Shown: positions 63,000-64,000 of the stretch, piece by piece
Numbering within the stretch: position 1 is the stretch's first letter
Layout: the number at the start of each line of letters is the position of its first letter
From: Lindgomyces ingoldianus
Taxonomy: Eukaryota > Ascomycota > Dothideomycetes > Pleosporales > Lindgomycetaceae
DNA: 64,000 bases
Assembly (NCBI RefSeq): GCF_010093535.1
Contig: NW_022985192.1
Span: forward strand, 417,369 to 481,368
Reading direction: 5' to 3'
The notes under the pieces: model-generated
What the model was told of the DNA's origin: nothing
The model's input: only the letters and a program-made list of their open reading frames with translations
Databases searched by the model: none
Translations under genes and position numbers: made by a program

Positions 63000-64000
63000 A
63001 CCAATTGCAATCCTCAATTTTATTGGTTCTTGTATGCATATGCGTTCATGTAGATCTTATCCGACTATTGTTTTCTCGGGATACTACATTCATACCTACA
63101 ACAGAGCTCTACCAAACAGGTCTTCCTCTGTTAAGCCTGTTGCTGTAATAAGACCGAAAGCGAAGATGCTACAGCTTTCTTCATTACACCCAACCTGACA
63201 TGTTCCTCGTAAATTTCATTAGCACGTGTGGTACAATTCACAACAGATACCTTATCTTTAGTGACAGGGTGGCTTTGTGCAGCTATACACATGCATCAGA
63301 AGCATGGCCAGTAGTTCTCGGGAGGCTCCAGATCTCAAGTGACCTTATCAGCCATCGTTTACAGTCAGCATCACATGCATACCCACATGTACTTGTCCCC
63401 TACCCTGGGAAGAACAAATCAAAGCAATCAAAACAGGCATACCAGGCACGTTGACGAGAGATTGCGGTCTCTCTCATGATAAGGCGGGCCATAAAAAACA
63501 AAGAATTCACGGCCCCGAACCCAGCATCATCACCCAGAAGCCAGAACAAAAAGCGAGTGATATTGGTTGGATAATTCATATATCCATTCTTTGTTCACTT
63601 GATTCTGGCTGATTCCACTGGTTGGATTTCATGAATTCATAACACAAGATTCCGAGAGTTTCCCATCCCTCAGACCATCGAAAGAAAGTGTGGAAAAAGA
63701 CAGATAAGACGCCGATCCCCTGGATCCCACGGAGGCTAGTTCCACCTTGCCTGCCCATGAAAATCCCAGAAGAGTATTCCCAGAGAAGATAGTACATGAG
63801 TTTGTGACTGTATTGCCTGGAAATGTTCAAGCAGTCCATCTGATCAATCAAAGACAGCTGTTACCAGCTCTCAAAAGCAAGACAGAACGAGTGATAACGG
63901 ACTCGCAGTTCAGCCTATGAGAAGTGATCCATGCCATCAGTGATACCTTATTCTCCTCCCCGCACCCTCCGTCCCCAGACCATCCCTTTCGGGACGTCGT
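63000..64000. other. Terminal region without supported gene
   Basis: Small frames only. A 91-codon reverse frame at 63576-63851 shows no domain. Inverted AT-rich motifs around 63540-63610 are not distinctive. A gene could begin beyond the window edge. Confidence 0.3.

Noticed and set aside
444..64000. A biosynthetic gene cluster, CRISPR array or phage-like defence system
   Set aside because: The DNA is eukaryotic; no PKS, NRPS, terpene cyclase or P450 set is present, and the arrays at 4367-4560 are simple tandem repeats without spacers.

Overview
The window is nuclear DNA of a filamentous ascomycete (Pezizomycotina). The evidence is short GT-AG introns (about 43-90 nt) with CTRAC/CTAAT branch points in most genes, and fungal-only families: a rhodopsin-domain/PTH11-like membrane protein, a Zn2Cys6 cluster, Ydc2/CCE1 resolvase, Swc4, and a short cysteine-rich secreted protein. 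AT-rich, mutated transposon relics resemble RIP-scarred repeats. I cannot fix the class (Leotiomycetes or Dothideomycetes are possible). Exon joins were built by hand from splice signals, reading frame and family knowledge; no search was run.

Layout. (1) 1-9.3 kb is accessory. A PTH11-like gene (444-1743) is followed by a ~6.1-kb DNA-transposon-like block (about 1806-7951) flanked by an 8-bp direct repeat. Inside it is a 4.7-kb unit bounded by a 40-bp inverted repeat (39/40 identical), holding a LINE relic, two tandem arrays, a short protein kinase gene and a small hydrophobic ORF. (2) 9.3-14.6 kb has an acidic hypothetical protein, mitochondrial ribosomal protein uL3m, and a fusion of a Zn2Cys6 DNA-binding cluster to a maltose-acetyltransferase-like domain. 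(3) 14.6-22.2 kb is gene-poor with another copy of the transposon end. (4) At 22.2 kb is a tRNA-Arg(UCU) gene with the normal anticodon-loop intron and a second 49-bp GT...AG insertion in the D-arm; exact removal of both restores a full cloverleaf. (5) 23-30.6 kb has a disordered hypothetical protein, dihydrofolate synthetase with a long C-terminal extension, and the mitochondrial Holliday-junction resolvase CCE1. (6) 31.4-35.2 kb has a broken pogo-type transposase, a small secreted protein and a single-pass Ser/Thr-rich surface protein. (7) 36-60 kb is core genome: PQ-loop transporter, asparagine synthetase, VAP/Scs2, UBA-UBX protein, RecQ helicase, GNAT acetyltransferase, Swc4, palmitoylation-type casein kinase I and nucleoporin Nup133. 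(8) 61.2-63 kb is a decayed chitin-binding/carbohydrate-binding secreted-protein gene.

The core genes are unrelated housekeeping functions (translation, folate, amino-acid supply, ER contact sites, chromatin, nuclear pore, DNA repair). They do not form a pathway or biosynthetic cluster. Several lie head to head and share short promoters (24704-25261, 35210-36028, 42828-43445, 46329-46682). The most unusual observation is the doubly interrupted tRNA gene, followed by the cargo-carrying transposon block and the Zn2Cys6-acetyltransferase fusion, which appears to lack the expected catalytic histidine.
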